A stretch of 64,000 bases of DNA from positions 2,175,205 to 2,239,204 of the forward strand of contig CP054178.1 in the NCBI GenBank assembly GCA_015709595.1. The letters are read 5' to 3'. The notes below the pieces were generated by a model that worked only from the letters and a program-made list of their open reading frames with translations, did not search any database and was not told where the DNA came from. Of the stretch, positions 1 to 8,816 are shown piece after piece. Both the position numbers and the translations under genes were made by a program. Position 1 is the stretch's first letter. Every line of letters begins with the position of its first letter. This stretch comes from Phycisphaeraceae bacterium (GTDB taxonomy: Bacteria > Planctomycetota > Phycisphaerae > Phycisphaerales > SM1A02).

Positions 1-1204
1 CGGTGAGCAGGCCGCCATCCTTGATGAGGTAGAGCACTCCGTCGTAGAGCAGGGGCGATGGCATGTCGGGCATGCCGCGCCGGTTGGTGTACGTCCATTC
101 CACGTGGCTGTCCGACACGTCGCCCTCGCCGCCCAGGCGGATGGCGAAGACGCCGCCGGTGGCCGTCTGGCGCTTGAGGGCCATGGCCCACTCCGATCCG
201 TCCATGAAGGTGTCGTTGTCCAGGTCGTAGAGGAACCAGAGTTCCTTGAGGGCGGGGAACTCGAACTCATCGACGACGAGTTTCCCGTCCGCGTTCCTGT
301 CGCGCGCGGCGAGGGATTCCTCCCACGTGCCGCTCAGCTTGGGCGCGCCGAACTCATTGGGCGCGCCGAACGCCGCGTGGATGAAGACGTGCGAGTGGTT
401 CTCGTCCATCACGGGAACAGTCTTGGTCTGCCACGCCATGCCGTTCACCCACCAGAGTTTTTCGCCGGTCTTGACGTCGTAGGAAACCGTCTCGAACGAG
501 CCCGCGACGATGACCTGCTCCGGGCCGTCCTTGGGTCGCGCGATGGCGGGCGTGGCGTAGCTGTGCGCGAAGCCGGGCCGCTCCGCCCGCCAGCGCGGCT
601 CGCCGGTGAGCGCATCCAGCGCCGCGACGTGCGAATCGGTGTCCTGGTCGCATTGCACGATCACCAGCCCACAGGCCAGCACCGGCGATGACGACATGCC
701 GTGCGGCACGTTGAACGGCGCCATCTCGCGCTTCCACAGTTCTCTGCCCGACAGGTCATAGCAGACCAATCCGAAATGCTCGTAGAGCACGTACAGGCGC
801 TCGCCGTCGCTGGCGGGCGTGGATGACACCGGCGAGTTGGGCGTGCCACGCTTGGCCGGCAGGGGCGTGGGGGCCTCGACGCGCCACATCGGCTCGCCGG
901 TGGCGCGGCTGAGGGCCAGGGTGAACGACTTGCCGTCCGCGTGCGTGGTGAGGATGACCATGTCACCCACCACGACCGGGGAGGAGTACCCCTTGTCGAT
1001 CTCGCGCTTCCACAGCAGGTGGCTGTCGAGGTCCAGTGCCTCGGGCAGCGTGGATTCCGTCACCCCCGACCCGTTGGGGCCGCGAAAGCCCGGCCAGCCG
1101 GGCTCGGCCGCCGCGCCCGCGAGCATGGCGCAGCCCGCGAAGCCAAGGAGCACGGAGACGAACCGTACAGTGGAAGCGGCCGACGACGAAGAGGAGCGTG
1201 GCAT
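1..1204 (-). CDS. PQQ-binding-like beta-propeller protein with EF-hand pair (C-terminus outside window)
   Basis: Secreted beta-propeller protein of the PQQ/quinoprotein-like repeat type; the 3' end lies beyond the left edge. The frame opens with an ATG at 1204, a short signal peptide (hydrophobic LLGFAGCAMLAGAAA, possibly a lipoprotein Cys) and then WPGFRGPNGSG, the usual opening of planctomycete PQQ-like proteins. Blades follow, with phrases such as LLWKREIDKG, GLVCYDLSGRELWKRE and VSYDVKTGEKLWW. Around residues 300-340 two EF-hand-like loops interrupt the propeller: DRNADGKLVVDEF and DLDNDTFMDGSEW. Together these suggest a calcium-binding extracytoplasmic protein. There is no sign of a dehydrogenase active site, so an enzyme function is not claimed. 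It stands alone, 198 bp from the next gene. Confidence 0.85.
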   Translation of the reverse strand, partial: MPRSSSSSAASTVRFVSVLLGFAGCAMLAGAAAEPGWPGFRGPNGSGVTESTLPEALDLDSHLLWKREIDKGYSSPVVVGDMVILTTHADGKSFTLALSRATGEPMWRVEAPTPLPAKRGTPNSPVSSTPASDGERLYVLYEHFGLVCYDLSGRELWKREMAPFNVPHGMSSSPVLACGLVIVQCDQDTDSHVAALDALTGEPRWRAERPGFAHSYATPAIARPKDGPEQVIVAGSFETVSYDVKTGEKLWWVNGMAWQTKTVPVMDENHSHVFIHAAFGAPNEFGAPKLSGTWEESLAARDRNADGKLVVDEFEFPALKELWFLYDLDNDTFMDGSEWAMALKRQTATGGVFAIRLGGEGDVSDSHVEWTYTNRRGMPDMPSPLLYDGVLYLIKDGGLLT

Positions 1205-1402
1205 GTGGAACAGCACCCCGCGTGAGGTTGGGCGGATGGACGATGCAGGGTGTATGAGCGGGGAAGGGCGCGGTTGCGGGAGGCATTCAAAGGATGGCGG
1301 CATGACACCCCGATCCTCAAGGCGTTGAGCCGCGAGGATCGAATCGGTGCAAGGACGCACCGGCTTGCGGAGGGGTGGCGCGACGCTCCGCGTCGTGCAT
1401 CC

Positions 1403-2623
1403 TCACTGGTCATCAATCGGGCTGGTATCCGGCACGGTGATCTCACCGGGCGGCTGGTCGTCGCCCTCATCATCCTCGCCGCCGCGCGGCGTGCCCAGCC
1501 CCTCGGGACGGGGAGGTACGGGGCGGCTGACCCACTTGAGTTCGCCCTTGAGCGCGGGAATGACCGCCTTCTGAGCGAGGATCGCCGTCAACCGCCTGGC
1601 TCCGTGGACGTTGAGGTGCGAGAGGTCGCGGAAGACCGTCTCATCGAACGTCTCGCCGAGATCCTCGATGTGGAGATATGGGGCACGGTACTTGTTCGTC
1701 AGCCGCTGGGCGATGCGGCGCATCTGCTCCAGCGTGCCGCGGGGGTAGTTGCGGCGGAGAGTTTCGGAGAGCGGCACCTCGTACACGATGATGGTCACGC
1801 CCGCGTCCCGGCACTGTGACAGGATCGACTCGAAGCGCCGCGACGCCTCGCCCCCAAGCGGATGGCGGTTGCCCTGCATGCGAGGACGCAGGTAGCGTTG
1901 CACGAAGGCGTCTCTCACCGGGTGATCCGCCAGCCGCCGGTCGGGTTCATCCACCTGCTGGAAGGTCAGGTCGCCCGCGATAGGGTTGGAGTGGATCGAT
2001 TCCCAGCCGAGCAGAGCCCGCAATCTGATCCACGCGATGTCGCGGTAGGCGTAGAGGCGGCACCACCGGCCGGCTTCGTTGTGCATGGCCATCGCCCGCA
2101 ACCGACGGGCGGCGTTCGCCGGCAGGGTGGCGGCCTCGCGTTCCCAGTCGTCCAGCGTCCACAGCCGCCCGGCGTGACGCGCCGCCGCCGCCTTGGTGGA
2201 AAGTTGCAGCGGCGAGATGCCGTAGAGGATCAACTTCGGCTTTCGCCGCTGGGAGAGCAGCACGCGGACGATGGAATCGACTTCATCTGCGCCGGCGGCC
2301 GGTGATGCGTAGTTGCCCACGGTCACGGTCCGCCCCAGGGCGGCCTCGCAGGCGGCGCGCAGGTCAGGGGCGGCGATCGACTCCCGTGCACGGCTGGAGC
2401 CCACGACCGCCACCTCCGCCGGGCCGTCCTTCTCGATGAAGTGCCGCACCGCCGGGTAGGTGCTGTCGCCCGCGTTGACGTAGGGAATCACCCAGCGCGA
2501 CGGCGCCACGCGCACCGCGCCTTCGCACGCCAGGACCACCAGCAGCGCGGCGACCAGCGCCCACGGTGCGGCGCCCACGTCGAAGGGCTGCTCAGAACTG
2601 GAAGTAGATGAACGGGGATTCAC
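1403..2623 (-). CDS. SGNH-hydrolase-like membrane-anchored protein, partner of MBOAT acyltransferase
   Basis: About 406 residues. An N-terminal signal anchor (ALVAALLVVLACEGAV) is followed by an SGNH/GDSL-like extracytoplasmic domain: block I VVGSSRARES carries the nucleophile Ser, and block V DLSHLNVHGARR carries the Asp/His pair. Proteins of this AlgJ/AlgX/DHHW type take acyl groups exported by an MBOAT protein and place them on surface polysaccharide. The gene overlaps the 3' end of the MBOAT gene by 32 bp, so the two are probably translationally coupled. GTG at 2623 was chosen because GGAG lies 6 nt upstream; TTG 2635 and GTG 2578 are alternatives. The C-terminal 40 residues are acidic and Pro-rich with no recognised motif. 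Confidence 0.75.
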   Translation of the reverse strand: MNPRSSTSSSEQPFDVGAAPWALVAALLVVLACEGAVRVAPSRWVIPYVNAGDSTYPAVRHFIEKDGPAEVAVVGSSRARESIAAPDLRAACEAALGRTVTVGNYASPAAGADEVDSIVRVLLSQRRKPKLILYGISPLQLSTKAAAARHAGRLWTLDDWEREAATLPANAARRLRAMAMHNEAGRWCRLYAYRDIAWIRLRALLGWESIHSNPIAGDLTFQQVDEPDRRLADHPVRDAFVQRYLRPRMQGNRHPLGGEASRRFESILSQCRDAGVTIIVYEVPLSETLRRNYPRGTLEQMRRIAQRLTNKYRAPYLHIEDLGETFDETVFRDLSHLNVHGARRLTAILAQKAVIPALKGELKWVSRPVPPRPEGLGTPRGGEDDEGDDQPPGEITVPDTSPIDDQ

Positions 2624-4262
2624 CGAATGCTCCAAACAGCACGAAGCCCAGCATCAATGCCGCGTACACCGCCGCCCGCGCCGCCAGCGGCCAGCGGAAG
2701 ACGATCATCAGGTCGCGCGAGCGGTACTGGATGAACTGTACGACGAAGAGGAAGATCATCAGCGCCGCCAGCGAGATGCCGCCGCTCGGTCCCATCAGAT
2801 CCACCTGGCTGCCCAGGTCAGTGAACATGGCCCTGGCCATCGCCCACAACTGGTCCATCGACCGGGCGCGGAAGAGCAGCCAGCCCAGGCACGTCAGGTG
2901 GAAGAAGAAGACGATCATGATGACCTTCCACAGGTCGCGCATCCACTTCGCCTTGAAGGCGTACCAGCGCTCGAAATGTCCCTGCAGCATGCGGTGGATC
3001 GCCAGCAGCCCGCCGTGATAGATGCCCCAGAGTACGAACGTCCATGCCGCCCCGTGCCACAGCCCGCCGAGCACCATGGTGGCCATCAGGTTGACGTAGG
3101 TGCGCACCGGTCCCTTGCGGTTGCCTCCAAGCGGGATGTAGAGGTAGTCCCGCAGCCACGTCGAAAGCGAAATGTGCCAGCGCCGCCAGAAGTCGCTGGG
3201 ATTGACCGCGAAGTAGGGCAGGTTGAAGTTGAGCATCAGGTCGAAGCCCATCATCCGGGCCGTGCCCCGCGCGATGTCGGAATAGGCGGAGAAGTCGCAG
3301 TAGATCTGGATGGCGAAGGCGTAGACGCCCAGCCACGCGGTGAAGCCCGCGCCTTCAGGCGGCTTGTCGCCCGCGAAGGCGGCGAACACACTGTCGCAAA
3401 TCAGCGCCGCGTTGTCCGCCAGCACCACCTTCTTGAACATTCCCCACCCCAGCAGCCAGAAGCCCGTGTACACGTGCCACCGCGTGATGGGCAGCACGCG
3501 AGACATCTGCGGCAGCAGGTGGCTGGCGCGCTCGATCGGCCCCGCCACCAGTTGCGGGAAGAACGCCACGTAGAGCGCGAAGGAGAGCAGGTTGCGCTCC
3601 GCGCCCATCTGACCCCGGTACACGTCGATGGTGTATGAGAGCGTCTGGAAGGTGTAGAACGAGATGCCCACCGGCAGCACGATCTCCAGCACGTGGGGAT
3701 GGGCTTCGATGCCGAACCGCTGCAGCACCTCCACCGCGCTGGTGACGAAGAAGCCGTAGTACTTGAAGAAGCCCAGCAGCCCCAGGTTGGCGACCAGAGA
3801 GGCCAGCAGGAAGGCCCGTCTGCGCCCCGCTTCGCCCAGCCGGAACATGCCCTCGTTGATGAATGGCCAGAGCAGCGCGACGACATAGCAGGCGATGATC
3901 GCCGGGCGCGCCCCCGTGTGCGATGGCCAGAGAATGTTGCCGAGCGACCAGTCGTATGTTCCGGCGCGCACCGACTCCCAGTTCACACCGACCAGCGCCA
4001 GACCCGACAGCACCAGCAACGCCGAGATGCCCGCGCGCCTGAGCCACGAGAGCCGCTCGCCAACAATGCCCAAGGCGGCCACGTAGTCGATCGCCGTGCT
4101 CAGGTAGATGAGCACCAGGAACTTCGCGTCCCAGTAGCCGTAGAAGTAGTACGACGCCCCCAGCAGCAGCACGTTGCGCCCGGTGATCCACCGGCGCAGC
4201 AGCAGCGTAAGCGCGTACACCACGACGAAGAAGACGACGAACTCGAAGCTCTTGAAGTTCAA
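2592..4262 (-). CDS. MBOAT family O-acyltransferase (AlgI-like)
   Basis: About 556 residues, the usual size for AlgI/DltB/PatA-type membrane-bound O-acyltransferases, with roughly ten or more hydrophobic segments. The opening NFKSFEFVVFFVVVY is the family's normal N-terminus and supports the TTG start at 4262. Conserved MBOAT blocks are visible: FPQLVAGPIERA, DFWRRWHISLSTWLRDYLY, GGNRKG, and GGLWHGAAWTFVLWGIYHG with the catalytic His near residue 400. It should move acyl groups across the inner membrane for transfer to an exported glycan, with the overlapping downstream SGNH protein as periplasmic partner. The glycan is unknown, since no polysaccharide synthase gene is adjacent. Confidence 0.93.
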   Translation of the reverse strand: MNFKSFEFVVFFVVVYALTLLLRRWITGRNVLLLGASYYFYGYWDAKFLVLIYLSTAIDYVAALGIVGERLSWLRRAGISALLVLSGLALVGVNWESVRAGTYDWSLGNILWPSHTGARPAIIACYVVALLWPFINEGMFRLGEAGRRRAFLLASLVANLGLLGFFKYYGFFVTSAVEVLQRFGIEAHPHVLEIVLPVGISFYTFQTLSYTIDVYRGQMGAERNLLSFALYVAFFPQLVAGPIERASHLLPQMSRVLPITRWHVYTGFWLLGWGMFKKVVLADNAALICDSVFAAFAGDKPPEGAGFTAWLGVYAFAIQIYCDFSAYSDIARGTARMMGFDLMLNFNLPYFAVNPSDFWRRWHISLSTWLRDYLYIPLGGNRKGPVRTYVNLMATMVLGGLWHGAAWTFVLWGIYHGGLLAIHRMLQGHFERWYAFKAKWMRDLWKVIMIVFFFHLTCLGWLLFRARSMDQLWAMARAMFTDLGSQVDLMGPSGGISLAALMIFLFVVQFIQYRSRDLMIVFRWPLAARAAVYAALMLGFVLFGAFGESPFIYFQF

Positions 4263-4355
4263 GGGGCGGCGGATTCCGTCGTCTGAATGGCTGGGATGCG
4301 GCGCACGAGATTGGGAACCTGCGATCGGTGAACCTATCGAGCGGGGGGAAGGTCG

Positions 4356-5189
4356 TCAACCGGTGGAGCAGTTCACGTCGCTCGCCGGGGCGGATTGATC
4401 CAGCCGCTCCGTTCGTCGAACTCGACCGGCGAAGCGGACCACGTGGTCGTACCCCGCTTCGCGAAGTCGTTCAGCCCCCCGATCAAAGTCCCGCAGCAGA
4501 TCCGCCGGCTTGTGCGCGTCGGCGGCCAGCATGGTCTCAATGCCGCGTTCACGACACGCGCGGAGCAGGTCCAATGATGGATACGCATCCGCGCAGGGCT
4601 TGCTCCACCCGGCGGTGTTGAGTTCCACCGCCAGCCCGTGCTCGGCGATGGCGTCCAGGGCGGGCTCGATCACGTCCCACGGCTGGGCGCGCGGGAGATG
4701 GCCGAACTTCTTGGGCAGATCGAGGTGGGCCACGATGTCCACCAGCCCGCTGCGGGCCATGCGGGCGAGCCGCTCCCAGTAGCCGCGGTGGAGGGCGTCG
4801 ATGTCGTCCTGGGTGAGTTTACCCCAGCGCGAGGGGACGCCGTCCACCGGGAAATCACCAACGAAGTGGACGCTTCCAAGGACATAGTCAAAGGGATGCG
4901 CCGCCACCGCCCGCGCGAGGACCGACTCATGGCCATCGAACCAGTCCAGTTCCAGTCCGAGGCGCACGACGATGTCGCAACGGCTCATCTCAGCGCGAAC
5001 GGCCTCCACGTAGTGAGTCAGTTGATCGGGCTTCATGCTCCACGGCACAACCCGCCCCCCGGGGTGGAGCGTCAAGTGGTCGGACAGGCCGACCTCGCTG
5101 ACGCCCATCGCGGCGGCGGCGTCGATCATCTCCTTCACCGACGCCTTGCCGTCGCTGAAAGTCGAGTGATTGTGGTACGTGACGACCAT
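4356..5189 (-). CDS. PHP-domain phosphatase (histidinol-phosphatase-like)
   Basis: A 277-residue PHP-superfamily metal-dependent phosphoesterase. The first metal-binding motif is YHNHSTFSDGK at residues 5-15. Further motifs include GLSDHLTLHP, GLELDW, DYVLGSVHF, DIVAHLDLPKKFG and LAADAHKPADL, spaced as in HisK/YcdX-like histidinol-phosphatases. ATG 5189 was chosen because it puts the HxH motif at the N-terminus and leaves 35 bp to the upstream methyltransferase gene; the frame stays open further upstream without homology. It probably acts in histidine biosynthesis or as a general sugar or nucleotide phosphatase. No his gene is nearby, so the substrate is not assigned. Confidence 0.82.
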   Translation of the reverse strand: MVVTYHNHSTFSDGKASVKEMIDAAAAMGVSEVGLSDHLTLHPGGRVVPWSMKPDQLTHYVEAVRAEMSRCDIVVRLGLELDWFDGHESVLARAVAAHPFDYVLGSVHFVGDFPVDGVPSRWGKLTQDDIDALHRGYWERLARMARSGLVDIVAHLDLPKKFGHLPRAQPWDVIEPALDAIAEHGLAVELNTAGWSKPCADAYPSLDLLRACRERGIETMLAADAHKPADLLRDFDRGAERLREAGYDHVVRFAGRVRRTERLDQSAPASDVNCSTG

Positions 5190-5224
5190 GAGCGATGGTA
5201 GGAGGGAGATCTGGTGAGTCCCGT

Positions 5225-6085
5225 TCAGACCCGCGCCCCGCGCGAGAAGCGGTGCAGGCACACCGCCGCCGCCACGCCCACGTTGAGCGAATCCACGCCC
5301 GGCGCCATGGGGATGCGCGCCGCATCATCGCAGGCCGCGATGGTCTGCGGGGTCAGTCCCGACTGCTCTGAGCCGACGATCAGCCCCACCCGCCGCGGCG
5401 CGTTGATGGCGTCTATCGACCGGGCCTGTCCGCCCGTCGCGGCGGCGATCAGCGTCACGCCCCACTCGCGCCGCAGTCGCTGCAGGTCGCCAAGCCAGTC
5501 CGTCGAGCGCGCCCAGGGCGTGGTCAGTACGTGGCCGATCGACACACGCACGCTCTTGCGGTAGAGCGGGTCGTGGCATCGCGGGCTGAGGATGACCGCA
5601 TCCACCCCGAACGCCGCCGCGTTGCGGAAGAGCAGCCCGATGTTGTCGATGTTGGTGATGTCCTCGCACAGCAGCAAAGTGAGATGATCCCGCCCGCGCG
5701 GCACAACGTGGTCAAGCGTGCGTTCGCTGGCGGGCGGGCGATGGCCCACCGCGATGACGCCTCGGTGAATCGGGAAACCCGCCACCCGCTCGATCGCCGC
5801 GGGCGACACCACGTACACCGGAACGGGCGCGGCGGCGGGGGGCTGCGACGGCGCTGCGGCGGCGCGCCCGATCTCATCCACGTGGGCCGCCGTCGTCATG
5901 ATCGACTTCGTCATGCCGGGTATCGCGAGCATCTTGGCCACCGTCTTGGCCTGCTCACCCATGAACAGCCCCGGCCGCCCGGATTCACCCTTCAGATCGC
6001 GGTCGCGGATGTGCCGATAGTCCTCCAGCCGCGGGTCGGCGGGGTCGTCGATGGGGATGAACTCGAGACGAGGCGATTGTCGCAC
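5225..6085 (-). CDS. TrmH/SpoU family RNA methyltransferase
   Basis: A 286-residue SPOUT-class RNA 2'-O-ribose methyltransferase. The three SpoU motifs are present in order: motif 1 NIDNIGLLFRNAAAFGVDAV, motif 2 LIVGSEQSGL, motif 3 MAPGVDSLNVGVAAAVCLHRF-like at the C-terminus. The first ~110 residues form a substrate-binding extension (LEDYRHIRDRDLKGESGRPG). GTG 6085 is preferred: the open frame runs on to 6280 but that part has no homology and would run into the divergent gene starting at 6216. The gene lies 35 bp upstream of the PHP gene and may be co-transcribed with it. The target RNA (tRNA or 23S rRNA) cannot be told from the sequence. Confidence 0.88.
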   Translation of the reverse strand: MRQSPRLEFIPIDDPADPRLEDYRHIRDRDLKGESGRPGLFMGEQAKTVAKMLAIPGMTKSIMTTAAHVDEIGRAAAAPSQPPAAAPVPVYVVSPAAIERVAGFPIHRGVIAVGHRPPASERTLDHVVPRGRDHLTLLLCEDITNIDNIGLLFRNAAAFGVDAVILSPRCHDPLYRKSVRVSIGHVLTTPWARSTDWLGDLQRLRREWGVTLIAAATGGQARSIDAINAPRRVGLIVGSEQSGLTPQTIAACDDAARIPMAPGVDSLNVGVAAAVCLHRFSRGARV

Positions 6086-6215
6086 GATGCAGGATAGCTT
6101 GAACGATGGTGTGCCACGGCTCGGTGAGCCGCGCTGATCTTCTGAGACGGGAGATCGTGTGTAGAGTGACCGGCTGCCGGGAGATCGCGACACGCCCAGG
6201 CATTGAGGAATGAGC

Positions 6216-7010
6216 ATGATCGGTCGTTTCGTCACTGCGGCTGTCTGGGTGGCGCTGGTCGCTGACCCGCCCGCGTTCATTCATGAGCCGGTCGAATCGT
6301 ACGAGGAGCGAACGGTTCACGGCTTCCGCGTGCTGGTGAGCGCGGCGGCGCGGGCCAACCCCGACACCACCGACCCGGCCCTGCGCGTGCTGGAGGCCCA
6401 ACTCGCGGCAGTGGTTGAAGTGATCCCGCCCAAGGCGCTGGGAACGCTGCGGACGATCCCCGTATGGGTGGAGCACATGAACCCCGACCGTCCCTGTGCG
6501 TGCTACCACGTCAGCGCGCGGTGGCTCACCGCCAACGGGTACCTCGCCCAGAAGGAGCGTTCGGTCGAGATCTCCAACCCGGTCAACTTCGTGCGGTGGG
6601 TTGAGCGCACCCAGCCGTGGATGACGCTGCACGAACTGGCCCACGGCTATCACGACATCGTGTTCGGCTACGGCGATGCGTCGATCCGCGCTGTGTTCGA
6701 GAAGGCCCGCGACGCCGGGCTGTATCAGCGCGTCGCCTACATCCACGGCGGCGAGCAGCGCCACTACGCGCTCACGAACCAGATGGAGTATTTCGCCGAA
6801 TTGACCGAGGCGTACTTCGGCAGGAACGACTTCTACCCGTTTACACGCGAGGAGCTGCGCGAGTACGACCCGGACGGCTTCGCCATGATCGAGCGCTGCT
6901 GGGGCGTGCGCGAGGGCAGGCCAGTGGAGTCGGTTGGTGATCGGACCTCAGCACTGCCCGAGGGGTTCGAGCGGCGATGGGGCGTGCCGGTGCGGCGACC
7001 GACGCGCTGA
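6216..7010 (+). CDS. Secreted putative zinc metallopeptidase-like protein (HELAH motif)
   Basis: 264 residues with an N-terminal signal peptide. A zinc-binding HELAHGYHD motif lies at about residues 139-147 in the setting WMTLHELAHGYHDIVFG, and a Glu-rich helix NQMEYFAELTEAYFG at about 188-202 could supply the third ligand, as in gluzincins. Aromatic- and Cys-containing segments (RPCACYHVSARWL) lie before it. ATG 6216 is preferred over 6210 because GAGGA sits 6 nt upstream of it. I do not recognise the precise peptidase family; it resembles planctomycete proteins annotated only as hypothetical metallopeptidases. It diverges from the RNA methyltransferase gene and converges on lpdA. Confidence 0.72.
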   Translation: MIGRFVTAAVWVALVADPPAFIHEPVESYEERTVHGFRVLVSAAARANPDTTDPALRVLEAQLAAVVEVIPPKALGTLRTIPVWVEHMNPDRPCACYHVSARWLTANGYLAQKERSVEISNPVNFVRWVERTQPWMTLHELAHGYHDIVFGYGDASIRAVFEKARDAGLYQRVAYIHGGEQRHYALTNQMEYFAELTEAYFGRNDFYPFTREELREYDPDGFAMIERCWGVREGRPVESVGDRTSALPEGFERRWGVPVRRPTR

Positions 7011-7068
7011 GTGCGATCTGTGTGTGGTCAGTGGTCGGACGAAGATGTCGCGGCCAAAGAATTGGAGT

Positions 7069-7087
7069 CACAGGCGAGACGCCTGTG
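7069..7087. terminator. Candidate bidirectional terminator hairpin
   Basis: Perfect 8-bp stem CACAGGCG / CGCCTGTG with a 3-nt loop, midway between two convergent genes (ends at 7010 and 7113). There is no clear U-tract on either side, so it may instead be one of the dispersed palindromic repeats seen elsewhere in the window. Confidence 0.45.
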
Positions 7088-7112
7088 TCACTATTGATGA
7101 GCCGATCCCGGC

Positions 7113-8591
7113 TCAGTTGTGAATCATCCGACCCTCGGTGGCCAGGGCCGCCTCGTGGATGCTCTCGGCCATGGTCGGGTGGGCGTGGACGGTGGAGATG
7201 ATGTCCTCCGCCGTGGCTTCCAGCCGCTTGGCCAGTCCGAGTTCGGCGATGAGTTCGCTGGCGTCCTCGCCGATGATGTGGGCGCCGAGGATCTCGCCGT
7301 ACTTCTTGGTGGTGATGATCTTCACCAGGCCGTCCGCCGCACCCACCGCGATGGCCTTGCCGTGCGCCTTGAGCGAGTACTTGCCCACGTTGTACTCGAT
7401 GCCCTTCTCCTTGACCGCCCGCTCGGTGAGCCCGATGGAGGCGATCTGCGGGTTGCAGTAGGTGCAGCCGGGAATGGCGTCGTAGTCGATGCCGATAGTG
7501 TGGTGGCCGAACATGCGCTCCACCGCCACGACGGCTTCCTCCGAGCCCTTGTGGGCGAGCGCGGGCGGGCCGATCACGTCGCCGACGGCGTAGATTCCCG
7601 GCACGCTGGTCTGATACGTGGGCTCCTTGGCGGTGCGGTAGTCGGTCTTGATGCAGCCCTTCTCGATCTGGATGCCCAGTTTGTCGCTGAACAGTCCATC
7701 GAAGCGGGCCGCCACGCCCACGGCCACCAGCACCACGTCCGCGTCGATGGTCTGCGTCTTCTTCTCGTCCTTCACATCGACGATGGTGACCTTGGCGCCG
7801 CCCTTGGACTTCACATCCACGGCCTTCACGGTGTGGCCCACGTGGAAGGTGATACCCTGCTTCTCGAACGCGCGCTGGGCGAGTTTGCTGATCTCATCAT
7901 CCTCCACCGGCAGGATGCGATCGACCATCTCGACCACCGTCACCTTGGTGCCGAAGGCGTTGTAGAAGTAGGCGAATTCCATGCCGATGGCGCCCGAGCC
8001 GATGATGACCATGTGCCTGGGCTGGTCGGGCAGGATCATCGCGTGATACGAGGACACGATGGTCTTGCCGTCGAACTTGGCGAAGGGCAGCTCGCGCGGG
8101 GCCGCGCCGGTGGCGATCAGCACGCGGTCGGCGGTGAGCGTCTTCTTGAGATCCTTCCCGGTGCCGTGGTAGTAGTTGTCGTCGGGTGTGCGTACTTCGA
8201 CTGTGCAGGGCTTGCCGCCTGTCTTTCCGGAGACGATGGTGGCGTGCCCCTCGTGGTGATCGATCTTGTTCTTCTTGAACAGGAAGGCCACGCCCTTGTT
8301 GAGCTGGTCGGTGACGCCGCGGGAGCGCTTGATGATCGTCTCCCAGTTGACCTTCACGTTGTCGAATTCGATGCCCCATTCCTTGCCGTGCTTGACGGCC
8401 TCGGTGTAGAGCTCGGCGTTATGCAGCAGGGCCTTGCTGGGGATGCAGCCCCAGTTGAGGCAGACGCCGCCCAGGCGGTTGCGCTCCACGCAGGCGACTT
8501 TTTTGCCCAACTGGGCGGCCCGGATGGCGCCCACGTACCCCGCGGGACCGGCGCCGATGACGATGAGGTCGTAGTGCGTGCTGTCTGCCAC
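7113..8591 (-). CDS. lpdA: Dihydrolipoyl dehydrogenase (E3)
   Basis: A 492-residue flavoprotein disulfide reductase that reoxidises dihydrolipoamide in 2-oxoacid dehydrogenase complexes or the glycine cleavage system. FAD-binding YDLIVIGAGPAGYVGAIRA is at the N-terminus. The redox disulfide GGVCLNWGCIPSKAL uses C44 and C49. The NAD-binding GSGAIGMEFAYFYNAFG follows, then the second FAD motif YAVGDVIGPPALAHKG and the dimer-interface catalytic HAHPTMAESIHEA near the C-terminus. GTG 8591 was chosen because AGGAA precedes it at a normal distance; the open frame extends to 9113 without homology. No E1 or E2 gene is in the window, so the partner complex is unknown. Confidence 0.95.
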   Translation of the reverse strand: MADSTHYDLIVIGAGPAGYVGAIRAAQLGKKVACVERNRLGGVCLNWGCIPSKALLHNAELYTEAVKHGKEWGIEFDNVKVNWETIIKRSRGVTDQLNKGVAFLFKKNKIDHHEGHATIVSGKTGGKPCTVEVRTPDDNYYHGTGKDLKKTLTADRVLIATGAAPRELPFAKFDGKTIVSSYHAMILPDQPRHMVIIGSGAIGMEFAYFYNAFGTKVTVVEMVDRILPVEDDEISKLAQRAFEKQGITFHVGHTVKAVDVKSKGGAKVTIVDVKDEKKTQTIDADVVLVAVGVAARFDGLFSDKLGIQIEKGCIKTDYRTAKEPTYQTSVPGIYAVGDVIGPPALAHKGSEEAVVAVERMFGHHTIGIDYDAIPGCTYCNPQIASIGLTERAVKEKGIEYNVGKYSLKAHGKAIAVGAADGLVKIITTKKYGEILGAHIIGEDASELIAELGLAKRLEATAEDIISTVHAHPTMAESIHEAALATEGRMIHN

Positions 8592-8816
8592 GGTTGATTC
8601 CTCGCAGCGATGTGAATGGTGGGCGGGATTGTAGCGGCGGAGCGCGGGGGGACGAGGGGTCACTCGCGCTCGCGCGGTCTCAGGGCGCGGTCCCGATGGC
8701 GAGGCGCGCGCATGAGCAACGGCTCGGTCGCGGGGTCCGCCGATCTGAACTCCCGCCTGGGGCGACCTACCCTTGGGCTCCCGGCCGCTCGGTGCGACCG
8801 ACACCCAGGGTCCGCC

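Noticed and set aside
7119-8597. 492-codon open frame on the plus strand
   Set aside because: It is the exact antisense of lpdA, whose FAD, NAD and redox motifs are complete.
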